Below are positions 49,201 to 61,375 of a stretch of DNA of 64,000 bases, piece by piece; position 1 is the first letter of the stretch; each line of letters starts with the position of its first letter. The position numbers were made by a program, and so were the translations under genes. The stretch is from Lingula anatina (Eukaryota; Brachiopoda; Lingulata; Lingulida; Lingulidae). The notes under the pieces were generated by a model, which saw nothing but the letters and a program-made list of their open reading frames with translations, did no database searches and was not told the origin of the DNA. The stretch spans positions 439,519-503,518 of the forward strand of contig NW_019774781.1 of the NCBI RefSeq assembly GCF_001039355.2, given 5' to 3'.

Positions 49201-51480
49201 ACTTGACGCTAGGCATCATGGCACTGATGAATGAGAGTGAGGTTACCAAGGCAACAGATCTTCTGCAGCAGTGTAGGGAAGACCTCGTCAAGTGAGTCGG
49301 GGAAGAGTGAAATTTTTATCTCCGAGTCAGTGTAGAGGTGGATACAGGATTATTTGAAGGGGGGTCTGGTTTGTAGGAATGACAGGCAGCGGATACCCAA
49401 AAAATTATATATTTTAGAGGGCGAACCATGCCATTTGGTACGGTTTAGAACTATGATTCAGCTCCCTTAATCCGCATCCCCCCCCCAGTGGCAGTGACTG
49501 GCGTCAAGTTGATGGAAGTCAGAGCTGTTGAATAGCACTTGTGTTAAGAGCATATATAGTGAGATGTATAGAAAGAAAATAAAAGACTGACGTCACTGCA
49601 TGTGTCAGGAAGGACAGATTGAATACTTTGGATCCACAAAGATTTGTTTGTATGTTAACTTTTTTGAAAACCATAAATACACCATGTCATCTCAAGTGGT
49701 TAGGTGGCATTTTTTGATTGGCTAGGGTAGGGGATTAAAGCATTCAGGCAAGAACTAGCCAGGAGGTTGATTCTCAGACACTCTTGTATCCTGCACTTAT
49801 GACTTGGTTGCTACTTGGATGTCTGTGAATTTCCATTTTCAGTGCAATGGAAAAAAAAAAACAAGCAGCAAATTGTTGGTTTGAAAGTTTTGATTTTTGA
49901 AAAATTTATTTCTGAAATGTGTTTCTCCTTTTTTGCTCTCATTTCAGTCCAATACTTAAGGGAGAACCTCTGGATGCTATAATTCAAGGTCTGGAGTATA
50001 TGAACGATGAGCCAGGAAAAGTTAATGTCCTATATGCTAATGTCATGCTGCAAGATGGAAGTGACAGGTAAAAATTTTGTTAATCTTTTGAGCAAAGATT
50101 AAAAAAAAAAAAATTACAGTGATGGTGTTACAGCTGATTCTTATGAAGAAATAATATGATCTTGTTTAAATATGTGTTAGATGCTGGTTTTATTTGAATA
50201 AATTTTGTGTTGATACAGGGGGGAGGGGGGATATTGGAATTAAACACTCTGTCGGGCAGATTATGATAACATTTTTGAGGAAGGTTTTGATAATTCTTGT
50301 GACATGTTTTCCTTGATGTAAAATTGTCCATGGCTATTCATTGAAACAATGTGTCCTAGTGTGTTTTTCAAAATTATTAGTTTTTATTTAATTTTATTCC
50401 TCCTGAAGATACAAGTAGCTCATTGTCATCTAGCTGTTATAAGTCTTCATGCAAAATCTTTAAATTTGAGATTTTGTACAACATGGTATTGTTAAATAAA
50501 GTAACATTAGGTACAGAAATTACTCAACTTAGAAAAAAAAAACTATTTTATTTTTTAAATTTTAATAAATGGTTGAAATATATTTTGTATACTCTGTCAC
50601 ATATTTTACTTTGTCTTTCAGACTTCAGGTACTGGCAGACAGAATAAAGGACAGATTCGTTTCAGCAGGCTTACTTAAAAAGGACAGTTACGAACGGGTT
50701 AAGCTGCACGTGACACTTATGAACGCAAAGTTTATTGGAGACGCTCGTAAAGAGATAGCGTCAAAATCCCAGGATGTACGACAGCAGGAACAGCTTCCGT
50801 TTTCTGGTGAAAGGGAATATTTTGATGCCACCAATGTGTTAAGAGTAAGTCACGGACGCCCTTACGAAAATTTCCTATAGGAGTCTGTGGAGGCATAGGG
50901 GACTCTATGGAATCTGCCACTCTATTAGAATTCTGTCAAATGTCCTAAATGAAACTTATGTCCCATAGGTTCCTAAAGGATTTGGGGTTAATTTCTTACA
51001 TGACATCCCATAGGAAATTTCTGTAAGGGGTATGTTTATAAAATGTGTAAATCTCACATAAAAAAGATTTTAAACACACATCATAACAGTCATGTGGACA
51101 TTTGTGTACATATCTGATTGTATTAAATATTTATTTAAAACTGTTCTTTTTTAAAGAAATCCTTCTACATTCCATTTAAGAGTTTGTCTCATTGTTTTTG
51201 TTTTTTTCCCCTTTTTGCCTTGTTTCTTATTTTAAAGAAATTATGCCTAGAAGATTTTATGGATATTAGGTGATAGATCAGTTGAAAGCAAATAATCTTT
51301 TTATACTAGTACATTCGTGAGGCTTACTTTACCGTACTCAATTTTAGCTTTCTTCTTTTCCAGATGTTTCGGGACTACAAGTTTGGGGAACATCTGATAG
51401 ACAGCATTCACATATCCCAAAGAGGTTTTTATGACAAAGATGGATACTACACAGCAGCAGCCAAAGTGCCTCTAACATAG
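46281..51480 (+). CDS. ASCC1: ASCC1-like protein, right copy
   Basis: Complete open gene, 368 aa. Coding exons: 46281-46404, 47602-47710, 48053-48150, 48631-48809, 49155-49291, 49948-50067, 50622-50844 and 51364-51480; lengths and phases equal the left copy exon by exon. The KH loop IIGKKGETKRK and both HxT motifs are unchanged. Visible changes include NTASRE for NAASRE, MNESEVTKA for MNGTEIAKA, GLEYMND for GLGYMND, GDARKE for GDAHKE and DSIHIS for DSLHIS. All are conservative or in loops, as expected for two functional alleles or very recent paralogues. AATAAA is at 51657-51662. Confidence 0.93.
47114..47453. mobile_element. 340-bp MITE, copy 3
   Basis: The right-block equivalent of 37586-37925, so the insertion predates divergence of the two blocks. 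One terminal base is changed (TAGGGATAATAACT). Confidence 0.85.
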
Positions 51481-52470
51481 CACTAGTGAAAAAGATGCTT
51501 CTTTTATGCCATCAAATTTGTGAAGACCATTATCATAACGGGACTCGACAGGATGTGATGTCATCTAGACGTAATCGTACATTTTCCATAAAATGCATTG
51601 AAATAGAAGTTTAAAACAGATTGCATAAATTAATTAAATATTAACAGTGCACATGCAATAAAAGTCTTTGAAGGTAAAGTCCACTTCTCTTAACATTGAA
51701 ATAAAAAGTCTGGTTTTAATGAAAGTTGTATGTTATTGTTTTCAAAAGGCCAGTGAAATTTAACAAGAGTCATAACTTTTCCAATAAGTTTATTTAAACA
51801 AATGTAGATATTACATTCCCTGCCCCAAATATCCATGAACTCTGGAACTATGGGTGCTATAGAAAATAGAGGCTAATAATAAATGCGAGTCTTAACTTAA
51901 TACTGAAACCCAGAGTGTCAAAAATGCACTAAAATCACAAACAAACTGAAACTAGATCTCAATGTTCTGTCTTTGGAAACCAAACACCAGTGTAGGCAGT
52001 GCAATTAGCTATTACAATGTAAGCCACTGACAAAAAAAAGCATACCTAAGATTTGACTCCTACACTCATCTTAAGATTTTTTTTTTAATCTTCTTATGCT
52101 GCTAGTATATTTTAAATTTAATTTTGTCTATTGTATATGGTCCTTATATTATATAGTGTTATTTTATATAAAAGCCAGTTATCCAGTTTTCAGCTCTGAG
52201 CCTTCAAAATTAAGTTTGTGTCTTCACTTTGTGAGCACAAATAAAGATAAAAAAATATATATATTTAACAAAATATCCTGTATCTTAGAACAGCAGGCAA
52301 CAATATGCACTGAAATATATTACATAAATACAAATTTTCCAATCAACCCTTCACCCATTAATTGCGTTTTACGAAGGCTTTGGATATACTGGGTAGTTTA
52401 CCTTTCGTTAAAATTGCCAGGAATTTTTTTTTCTTTTTTAAGGCGCAAAACTCATTTGTACTTTTAAAGC

Positions 52471-54867
52471 CTAATTGATCAAAGGCGTTCTCTCGTCACT
52501 TTCATCATGTTCATAATTCTCAGCTATAACACTTCGTGATTCCTGTCTAGATGCTTTCTTTCCATTGATACAACCAATCAACTGCATAGTTACCGTTACC
52601 AAGACGCAAATCCCAGCACTCCCTGTTGTCAATAGCAACACTGCTCGACCACCGTAATGTTCGTAGAGATGACCTGCGGCCAGGGTGCCTGTAAGGTCAC
52701 CCATACTTATCCCAAAGTCCATCAATGACATAACGCAGCCTGTGACGTCTAGATATTTGTCTGCCCAAGCGATGCACAGAGGAATCATGGGACTGTCTAC
52801 AGTAGCGTAAAGGCAGGAAAGAACCCAAAAGTAAACAAAACTCCAATTCAACGATAAATATATGCCTGTCTGGGCCCCAACATTCAATAAAACTCCCAAT
52901 ATTAACAAAATGTCGAGCCGGACAAACTTGGCAAAGACTATTCCAATTAATCTTCCCACTGCAATTGTTGCATAAAAGGTAGTATTAAATATTATGGCAG
53001 TAGGTTTTGTGAAATGCATCTCGTTCACCGCTATGGTGAACATGTAGTTATTAGTTGCGCCTGCTTTGCAGACATCCCCAACCATAAACAGGAAAAGCAG
53101 GCCCAGAAGCTGTATGCCAAGCACTTTATTTCCTTGTGCACAGGAAGCTGGATTAACAATGTCCTTGACACGTTTTTCTTCACGACAGTCTCGACTTCGT
53201 GGCGACAAGTCTAAATGCACAATTCTGGAATGAATGTAGAATACATAGAAAATGACAGACGTGAGAAGACAAATTCCCCCGATAATCCCATATGTGTACT
53301 GGATATGTGTCCTGCTGCAATGGACATCAGAGTCATATCTCTGGTACCCCGCAGTAGGGCTTAGATATCCTTCATGTGGATGCAAGGTACCATTTGTGTT
53401 ATTGGTACAATGGGAAAGAAATGGTCCAGCGATTAACGGGGCGCCCAGAGCTCCGAGTCCGAACCCCATGTGGACGGCTTGAAGTGGCGCTGCAGCTTTG
53501 TCATCCCACATTGCAATCACCATGGCATTCCCACCTGTAAGGATAAAAATTTATGATCACTCTTCCTTAGACAACCTATTTTTCTATTCAAAAGCCAACT
53601 GAGACATGCGAATAAGAGTGAATTTGTAAAATAGCACAAGGTTATGTAATATACTTGAGAATAAAAATTCTTCAGCAGGATGGGCGGCATACCAGTAATA
53701 GTGCAGTGGCTTCATAATTTGTACAGAATTATGTGGGCAAGACTAGAAAAATTACTGCCTTGCTTGCATGCCTTGGCTAATACGGAAGAAAATATGAAAA
53801 AGAGCAGGTGGGCAGAAATACCATTACATTTACGGCACAAGGATGAAAAATTGGCTTTGTCTCGTTTCCTCATTATACAGGTTCGGGGGAGAAGAGTGTA
53901 ATGCCCAAATTCAAGGCAGGGGGTAGACTACACCAAGTGCACTAACCTCGTCGTCAATCTCCCTAGATCGACCTGCCATAGACATATTTCTTTACAATAT
54001 TCAATAAATGTATAGTCATATTACCTGCACTAAGTGACCCATGACTTAGCCCCTGCCCAAAAAAGCACAGCCCCAGCACTACCAGCCCAGGAGCCCATGG
54101 AATTGCTGCTGTAGATCCCGCTAACAAAAACAGTGCTGTTGCCAATATAAAGTCCACATGGTGGTTGAACTTATCACAGAGAAATCCTCCAGCAAATGAA
54201 CCAATTATTATACCGATGCATCGTACAAGAGCAGCGTGCGACAGTTCTTCATAGTTGACGTGAAGATGATGGATGAGGTCAATTAGTGTTGGACCAAGGA
54301 CTAGGCAATATAAACCCTTGAAGCAACGAGAAAAAATTAGGTGTATGCATATACATGTACTAGTACTACAGAAATATATCAATCGTAAAAATTTGTAGCA
54401 TACAACTGCATGGTACTACATCTTGCATTATGAATGTCTTGACACAAAATCACATAAAAAACAATTAACACTATAGAATCTATTTTGTTTACATGCTTCA
54501 ATGGCAGACCCACGGTGTGCATAACTTGCAGGGATCAACTCTCCCCCCCATACACACACACAAAAAGACAAAAAAAAAAAACATATCATAAACAACACCA
54601 AGCATATTCCACTGTATTAATTTTACATTTACTATTTTTCTTTACAACAAGTGTCTTAATGTTCTATTTGTCTTGCTTTATCTCTACATGTATCTTTTAT
54701 ATATAGTGTATTTAAAAAACTATCATACTTACCATGCTTACCCATATTAATACCATGCAGCCTGTCTTAGCTACACGGTAGCAGTTGAAGGAAGAAACAG
54801 CCAGGGAATCTGATAAACCATCTGTAGTTGGGGCAATATGATCTTCTGTGTTGGATTTGCTTTCCAT
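52471..54867 (-). CDS. MFSD4B: MFS transporter, MFSD4B/NaGLT1 type, complete copy
   Basis: Major-facilitator membrane protein; the family includes sodium-dependent glucose transporter 1, but the substrate here is inferred only. Coding exons: 54867-54733, 54316-54025 and 53534-52471, in phase, 496 aa. Residues 1-45 are a polar N-terminal tail leading into TM1. Exon 2 carries the first helices (GLYCLVLGPTLIDL, IGIIIGSFAGGFLCDKF, LSHGSLSAG). Exon 3 starts with GGNAMVIAMW. The first loop has two N-glycosylation sequons (residues 187 and 190, NNT and NGT). The C-terminal tail ends DERTPLIN, an acidic dileucine-type sorting signal. An AG before 54867 suggests at least one upstream 5' UTR exon. Head-to-head with cyclin B3, tail-to-tail with ASCC1. 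Confidence 0.85.
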
Positions 54868-54967
54868 ACTTCCACTGGTGTTTTCATCTTTAAATAAAAA
54901 CAGAATAAATATAAGGTAAATAATAACGTTTATAATTGAGACAGAAAGTCTTTTTAATTAACCTAAT

Positions 54968-54985
54968 ATGTCGGATGTGAAATAA

Positions 54986-55046
<61 letters not shown>

Positions 55047-55093
55047 AAAATAAAAAAATAAATAAATAAAAAACACACAAACACAAACAAAAA

Positions 55094-55187
<94 letters not shown>

Positions 55188-55216
55188 TGTGTGTGTGTTA
55201 TTTCACATCGGACATT
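54968..55216. repeat. Large nested microsatellite palindrome
   Basis: Order: CGGATGTGAAATAAC, (CA)n, (A)n, (TA)n, (T)n, (GT)n, GTTATTTCACATCGG. The whole 249 bp is a near-perfect inverted repeat centred on the TA run, with matching unique sequence at both outer ends. It lies upstream of transporter coding exon 1, probably in its 5' intron. Confidence 0.85.
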
Positions 55217-55995
55217 CAAAAATATGTAAACATAGAATAATTTGAATAATTAATTTAATAATAATTTCCGTATTATATTGTCCTGTTTGATAATAATTTA
55301 AATATAAATTCTTTAATACGTACAGTACTATCAATTAACGCATCATTTTTATCAAATTGTATAACATAACATTTGACTTATCAGTGTAGGATTAATACCA
55401 CTCACGTCATTATGTTTTCATTGTCACAATATTAATTAAAAGACGGTGAAAAGACCCCGGTCCTAAATCTTAATTCACCGTACATCACAGACACAGTACA
55501 TGTAGTAAAAGAAATAATGACGTGGAAAATGAAAATAAAAATAAAGAAATAAATAAAAACGCTCAGATTGCAATTAACTGCACACAGCCGTTCTGTTGTG
55601 TATGGTAATGCACTGTGGTAACTGTTACTTGTGGACTTCAGCACTGCCACTGTACAATATCTATATAGTCTACTCACGAAATGCAGCTGACTTGCGGTTG
55701 AATCTACATACGTGCAGCATATATACAAGCACCGACCTCGTTGGACTGCTCGGCTGTTCATAAATTACGGCTCAGCGACTCCACATTATGCAAAGCACTA
55801 TTTTCAATTCAAGAAGAGAACATGTCTTGTCAACTTTTGGTGTTGATATTAACAAAAAAAGTAGTTTCGTTTTTATTGCAATAAATATGTGTAAAAATAA
55901 ATCAGGAAAATAATAGCAGCAGAGGTAACTAATGTTGTGAAAAGGTTTCAGGTAAATATACAATTGACACGATTGGTGGAAATTAACTAGGTCAA

Positions 55996-56002
55996 CCAAT
56001 CA
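55996..56002 (+). promoter_or_regulatory. CCAAT box upstream of cyclin B3
   Basis: CCAATCA lies about 300 bp before the cyclin B3 start codon in the head-to-head interval with the transporter. A TTTAAAC word and GGCGAAAAC (near 56212-56240) resemble CHR- and E2F-like sites found in mitotic promoters. These short matches are suggestive only. Confidence 0.35.
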
Positions 56003-56302
56003 GACACGAGAACAGCGGCTTCCGGTGTATGTGAATTTCAATTCAAACAACGTGTTTCGGCGAATGCAATGTTGATATTCTAGCGAAAATATTTCGCTAC
56101 CATTGTTTTGGTCTTCAAGTACATTTACAACGGATATTTTAGCTACTTATCGATCCCAACTATTGATATGATTGATACGGGAAAGATGGGGCTGCAAGTT
56201 TAACCAGGAGAGGGCGAAAACTTGCAGGTTTTTTAAACTTCGCATATTTGTCGCTGAGTAAGTTGAACAATTATTTTTTGAAAACATTAACCAAATAGTA
56301 AG

Positions 56303-56617
56303 ATGACATCGAGAAGAACATTTTTGAGACCTTTAACTACAGACCAGCTGGGTCAAAAGACGTCAAAACAGGTAAGCATTATCTAAGGGAATTGCATATA
56401 TGTATTTTAAATTCAAATTGACTTCAACCTTATTGCAGTTGCCATAACCGATTTACAGTTGGGCTCTGTTTACCGTAATACTTGTGTTTTCCTAATATTT
56501 ATGGGGTTCTGGTCTAAATATTTTTTTACGCATAAGAAGTATGTGATTTTAGTAAAGTATTGTAACAAAAAAAATTTACTAGACTGAGCATCTTGTCCAT
56601 TTTATAAACCAAATGTC

Positions 56618-56672
<55 letters not shown>

Positions 56673-59600
56673 CATACTAATATACACACATAAAATGCAA
56701 AAAAAAAAAAAAAAAACACTTGGTGTCGTTCAGGTTCACTTTGACAAAGCAGCAACAGCAGGAAGCAAGCGGACAGCTGAGGGATCACTGGCGGAGCAGA
56801 GCGTGGGGCCAAAGAAAAGAACTGCCTTTGGGGATCTTACAAATGTATTTTTAGTTTAATTTACTATTTAGAACCATTTCCTTATAATTTATCTATATTG
56901 TCATTTAATTGTAGTCAAAGTATTAGAAGGGATTGACAGATTTTCTGTAAGTGTCAGAAACTAAGTTTCAAGATATTAGAATTGCATCTTTTGCATGGTT
57001 TTAAAAGGTTTTGTTGTTTATATTCATTTTATAAATTGATTAATTTATTATTTTTTTTTATCTGACATGCAAATGTTTTCTACTGCTTGCCCTGAAACAT
57101 GTAACCTTATTTATTTTTACAGCAGATATATCATATTCTTTGTTTTCAGGCCAAAGAAAAGAAACACAATGGGCTTTCAAAAAAGCCTGTTCTAAACAAG
57201 ACAACCAAAGGTCTTATGGTCAAAAACAACAAAAAAGCCACCGTACTGCTAGGAAAGCAGAGAACAAAAATCACTGACGATTCTGGCGAGACGATAGACC
57301 TAACCCAGGATTCTCAGTCCAGTTCACAAGAAAGTAGTGGCAGTAGTAGCAGGTGAGTAGAGCGCCATCTGTTGGGAATGCTGGGAACCATTAAACAAAA
57401 CATTTTTAGGATTTGAATCAACATTGTTAAGACATAAAGAAAATGAATGTATTTGTAAATAGTTAAATACATATGGATGAAGATTATTGGTAGGTAAGTT
57501 AAGCAAAAGATTTTCATTGTCTCTTTCGTAATAATGGTGTTCATGTTGAAATATGCCTCCTGGGTAAAACACAGATTTAGTTCTTTTACTTCTTTATAAA
57601 CAATCTTTTTTAGTTAAAAATGTAATCTTCGTATTTCAGTGACTCTGAAATTGAGTTTCTGAACAAGAAAAATGTTCAACTCTCACAAGAAATAAGACCA
57701 TCAACAGAGGAGAAGGTAAAGTAAAGAAGTGAAAGCTTATACATTTTTTCAATAACCAGTTCTTCTCCTTTATATCATAATTCACTATTAGTATGACACT
57801 GCAATTGAATCTGAATTCATTATCTGTATAAAACTGACACTGAGACTTAAATTGTGACTTAATACAGACATTATGATGTTAAAATATGATACATCAATTG
57901 TGATATGTCGCTATGCTTTGTCATGACTACCTCCATGCCCAATACCAGTAAAATTGATAAGACAAAATATCAGGGATATCAATGAACTCGACATAATTTC
58001 ACCATGGGGAGTTCAACACCCTTCATATCAGCTTTTGGCCAGAGGATTCTGCGCCAAGGTGAGCTGAGGAGGTCAGTAGGCTGAACAGATTTTTGGCATA
58101 GATGGATGTTCAATGTTGTTTATTTTTTAACAGGTGCCAGATGGCGTCGATGATGTTGATGCTGAAAATCGGCTGAACACATACGAAGTGCCGCTTTATG
58201 TGAGGGACATATTTGAGTATTATAAACAAAGAGAGGTGGGTGTTGTTTTATGTAGAAAAGTTGTTGAAAAGGTTTTTTTGTTAGTGAGAAGGACCATTGA
58301 GTTTTCAAAAGATAAAAGAAAGATGAAATTCACTTGCTATGGTCAAAATTATAGCTCAAAAACAGTTTGATGGCAATTTTTTTTTTTTTTTCAGTTATGA
58401 TAGGGTCCACTGAGAGTTTTTTCTTTCCCCTTTTTTCCATAAAAACCTTACGAATTTGTGAAATTTGGATTGCCTGATGCTGAATCTTGACATATATAAG
58501 TATGAATATATACAAATGTTAATCCAATTTAGGAAAAGTTCATGGTATCTGGTTACCTTGACAAACAATCTCATCTCACTACAAACATGCGTGCCATACT
58601 GGTGGACTGGCTCGTTGAGGTGCAAGAAAACTTCGAGCTGAACCACGAGACACTGTACCTGGCCGTCAAGCTGGTCGATCTCTATCTGACCAAGGTCGAG
58701 GTCACACGAGAGAATCTCCAACTGGTCGGGTCAACGGCAATGTTTATCGCAGCGAAATTTGATGTAAGTTGGCACAGCATGTCTTAGATTGTTGTATGTG
58801 CATATTGACAGACCTACTAAGAGTAGGACAGGTGTTTGCATGGGCACGGCAGAGATATTCCGCTTGTCATTAACAACAAAAACAAAAGAAAAGACAAAAC
58901 CAAGCAATTTCACATCACTGCACCCTATACACTGTTATCAAATTAGCCATTTCATATTTGCAGGAAGGAGCAAGGCGAATCCTTTCAAAAATTCTTTTGC
59001 CTAGTATGTATTATGTGATACTATGTAAACTCTTATTTTGTGTTATGTTACAGGAGCGCGTCCCGCCAGCGCTGGATGACTTCCTGTACATCTGCGACGA
59101 CGCGTACAACAGGGAGGAACTCGTGGGCATGGAGATGTCCATTCTGAAGACAGTTGACTTTGACCTTGGTGTGCCTCTCTCATACAGCTTTCTCCGCAGG
59201 TTTGCTAAGGTGGGTATGTGTATGGAGTCCTTGATGAAAGTGAACTTAAAGAACAATGGATCTCGTAAAATGGTCTGATAAAATTATTAAAATAACCTGT
59301 CATTTTAATTATATGATAGATTTTCTGTGTTCAGATGCTGAAAAAACTTGCATTACTTTTAAATTATTCATTTTATAAATATTTTTTTCTAGAATGATCA
59401 AGGATAAGAATTGCAAATATTGTTCTAATTATTATAATCATTATAATATTTATTATTTCAGCTCAATGAGACACCAGATGCAGACAACAGAACTAAGAAG
59501 GAAAGGAAAACTGTAAATGATACATTTTTATCGTATATATAATCAGATGTAATTATCTTCTCTGTCCCGCAGTGTGCGAGAGCGCCCATGAATATCCTCA

Positions 59601-60639
59601 CTCTGGCCAGGTACATTCTGGAGACTTCACTCATGGACTACCAGTTCATCCAATACAAAGATTCAGAAATGGCCGCCGCCTGTCTTTTGCTGGCGCTGAA
59701 AATGAAGAAAACTGGAGAATGGGTGAGAGGGAGAGAGAGATTTTTTTCTTTATTTTTTGTTTTCAAAAGTGTTGCTTTGTTTGTTTGTTACTTGAGAAGA
59801 TAACTCCAAAAATAATTGGAAATTTAAGAAAAAAATTTAGGGGAGACAATCATTATTATTAGCGGCTGAAATAAATGATTACAATTTCAGGGCAGGTCTT
59901 TATTTTGACATTTTCTTTAGTGGAAATCTGCACTCTTTGTGGGGTGGGGATGAAATAAATTCAAGGGTTATAGATGTTCTATGTTTTGTGTCTGTTTTTC
60001 CAGTCCAAGACTATGATATACTACACGGGCTATAATATTGAGCACCTTATGCCCATCGCGGTGGCCCTGAACACGATGCTTACGTCCCCAAGTCACAAGA
60101 ACCTCAACACAATTAAGTCTAAATACTCACATAGGTATGAATATGTGTGTGTGTGTGGAAGAATAGGTTCCTTATCCTTTCTTTTATTATTAAAGGGTTC
60201 GAGAAGGTGAAAGTGTGTTGAGATAGATAATTGTGGCATTTTGTCTTTTTCTTCACACACTGTACTTAAATAATGTGCTGAGTAACTACGTCTTGGCTTT
60301 CTTCATCCCTAATGTGTGATTAAATTATAGCACAGGTGCTGAGCTTACTTATACCCATATTTGGTGAGCCTTAAGTTTTGATGCACACTAGGCATTACAG
60401 TTTTCCCAATAATATCTTGATAGGCAAATAGAAATGTGTCTCAGAACTATTCATAAAACTATTCATTTTTAAATTCACAGAACATCAGGACAAATTTAAA
60501 AAAAATACATATATACAATATGAATTACTCAATATAGTAAATAATAATGCTTTTTTATAATTTCTTTTTTAGTGTCTTTTTCGAGGTTGCTCTGACACCA
60601 CCAGTGGACATGGTGGAACTGACCGTGGACATATCATAA
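56303..60639 (+). CDS. CCNB3: Cyclin B3, 10 exons
   Basis: Mitotic/meiotic cyclin that activates CDK1, acts in the nucleus and promotes anaphase in animals studied. Coding exons: 56303-56371, 56734-56844, 57150-57352, 57640-57715, 58134-58235, 58533-58763, 59054-59209, 59573-59722, 60004-60134 and 60573-60639. All are GT-AG and in phase; 431 aa. Destruction box RTAFGDLTN at residues 52-60, with the phenylalanine characteristic of B3. A basic and serine-rich linker follows (GSSSDSEIEF). Cyclin-box N-lobe: ENRLNTYEVPLYVRDIFEYY, the MRAIL patch at 206-210 and FDERVPPALDDFLYICDDAY. C-lobe: CARAPMNILTLARYILE and the C-terminal helix ending in exon 10 with VSSS-free tail VDMVELTVDIS. A possible extra 51-nt exon lies between exons 7 and 8. 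Family call is firm. Confidence 0.94.
56620..56665. repeat. (CA)n microsatellite
   Basis: A CA run followed by a short TA stretch, in cyclin B3 intron 1 about 70 bp before exon 2. Confidence 0.95.
59462..59512 (+). CDS. CCNB3: Candidate 51-nt cassette exon of cyclin B3
   Basis: Between exons 7 and 8 a tatttcag acceptor and an act/gtaaat donor bracket 51 nt that read LNETPDADNRTKKERKT in the phase-0 frame of both neighbours. Inclusion would put 17 charged residues after LRRFAK, in the cyclin-box region where B3 proteins normally go straight to CAR. No stop codon, splice sites moderate. Could be chance; no transcript support. Confidence 0.35.
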
Positions 60640-61369
60640 CTGACCATCATCCAGTGTGTGCAATGAGGATGTCTGAGCCAGGGGTGACCAATAGGTGGAC
60701 GTGGCCTGCATAGCGGGAACCACATGTTAACCAAAATTATCTTAACGTGAAGCATTTATGGCAATTTTATATTGAATTTATTTTTTCTACCTTTAAAATG
60801 GGGTTTATATCAATTTTTTTACCTCCCAGGTATTTTTGTCAATTATAGTATGAAAAGGGAAGCTTGTGCTGTTTTACATGAAAGAAAACTCGAGTCAGAC
60901 AAGAGAGTGTTTAATTCGATTCCAAATTGTGGTCCTTTTGTCAGGAATTTGCTTATTGACTAAGTAAACACAATGCTGGGTGTCAGATCAAATCTGTATA
61001 ACCCTGAATTTCATAGGCGCACAGAAATTGTCGTGGAAAGAGGCCCCTCTTGTCTGGTACGCTGTGACCTTGAGCAGCCTCTCTCTGAGACACAACCAGC
61101 ACATTGCTGATGCTGAAGGCAACCTGCACTGTCGCAATTTAAATCAAGATTGTGAGAACTTGTATCTCGACCTATATAGGAAATGATTTAACATTATGAT
61201 ATAGCAGTAACTTACTCATTTGTCTGCAATAATTGCAGACTTGGCAGCAGATTTAACCCTTAAATCACTGGTTAAATTGATTAACGCCCAAGTTGTGGAG
61301 GGTAGTTTTGTAGTGTACAGTTAGTATGTAGGTTTTACGCAGGTGGTATGTTTGTGTTGATCGTGAACA
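60640..61369 (+). other. Probable cyclin B3 3' UTR
   Basis: Non-coding sequence between the stop codon and the AATAAA at 61370. Short open frames inside have no recognisable similarity. Confidence 0.5.
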
Positions 61370-61375
61370 AATAAA
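61370..61375 (+). terminator. Cyclin B3 poly(A) signal
   Basis: AATAAA followed at about 25-40 bp by a GT-rich stretch (GTGACTTGCGCTTGTG), the usual layout of a cleavage site. Another AATAAA is at about 61787. Confidence 0.5.

Larger units (their letters stand above)
44890..54463. repeat. 9.6-kb duplicated block, right copy
   Basis: Second copy of 35247-44840. Unlike the left copy it lacks the 168-bp element at 46074-46078, carries a greatly expanded TA array (about 45162-45228 versus about 13 bp at 35519), and runs on into transporter exon 1. Confidence 0.95.
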
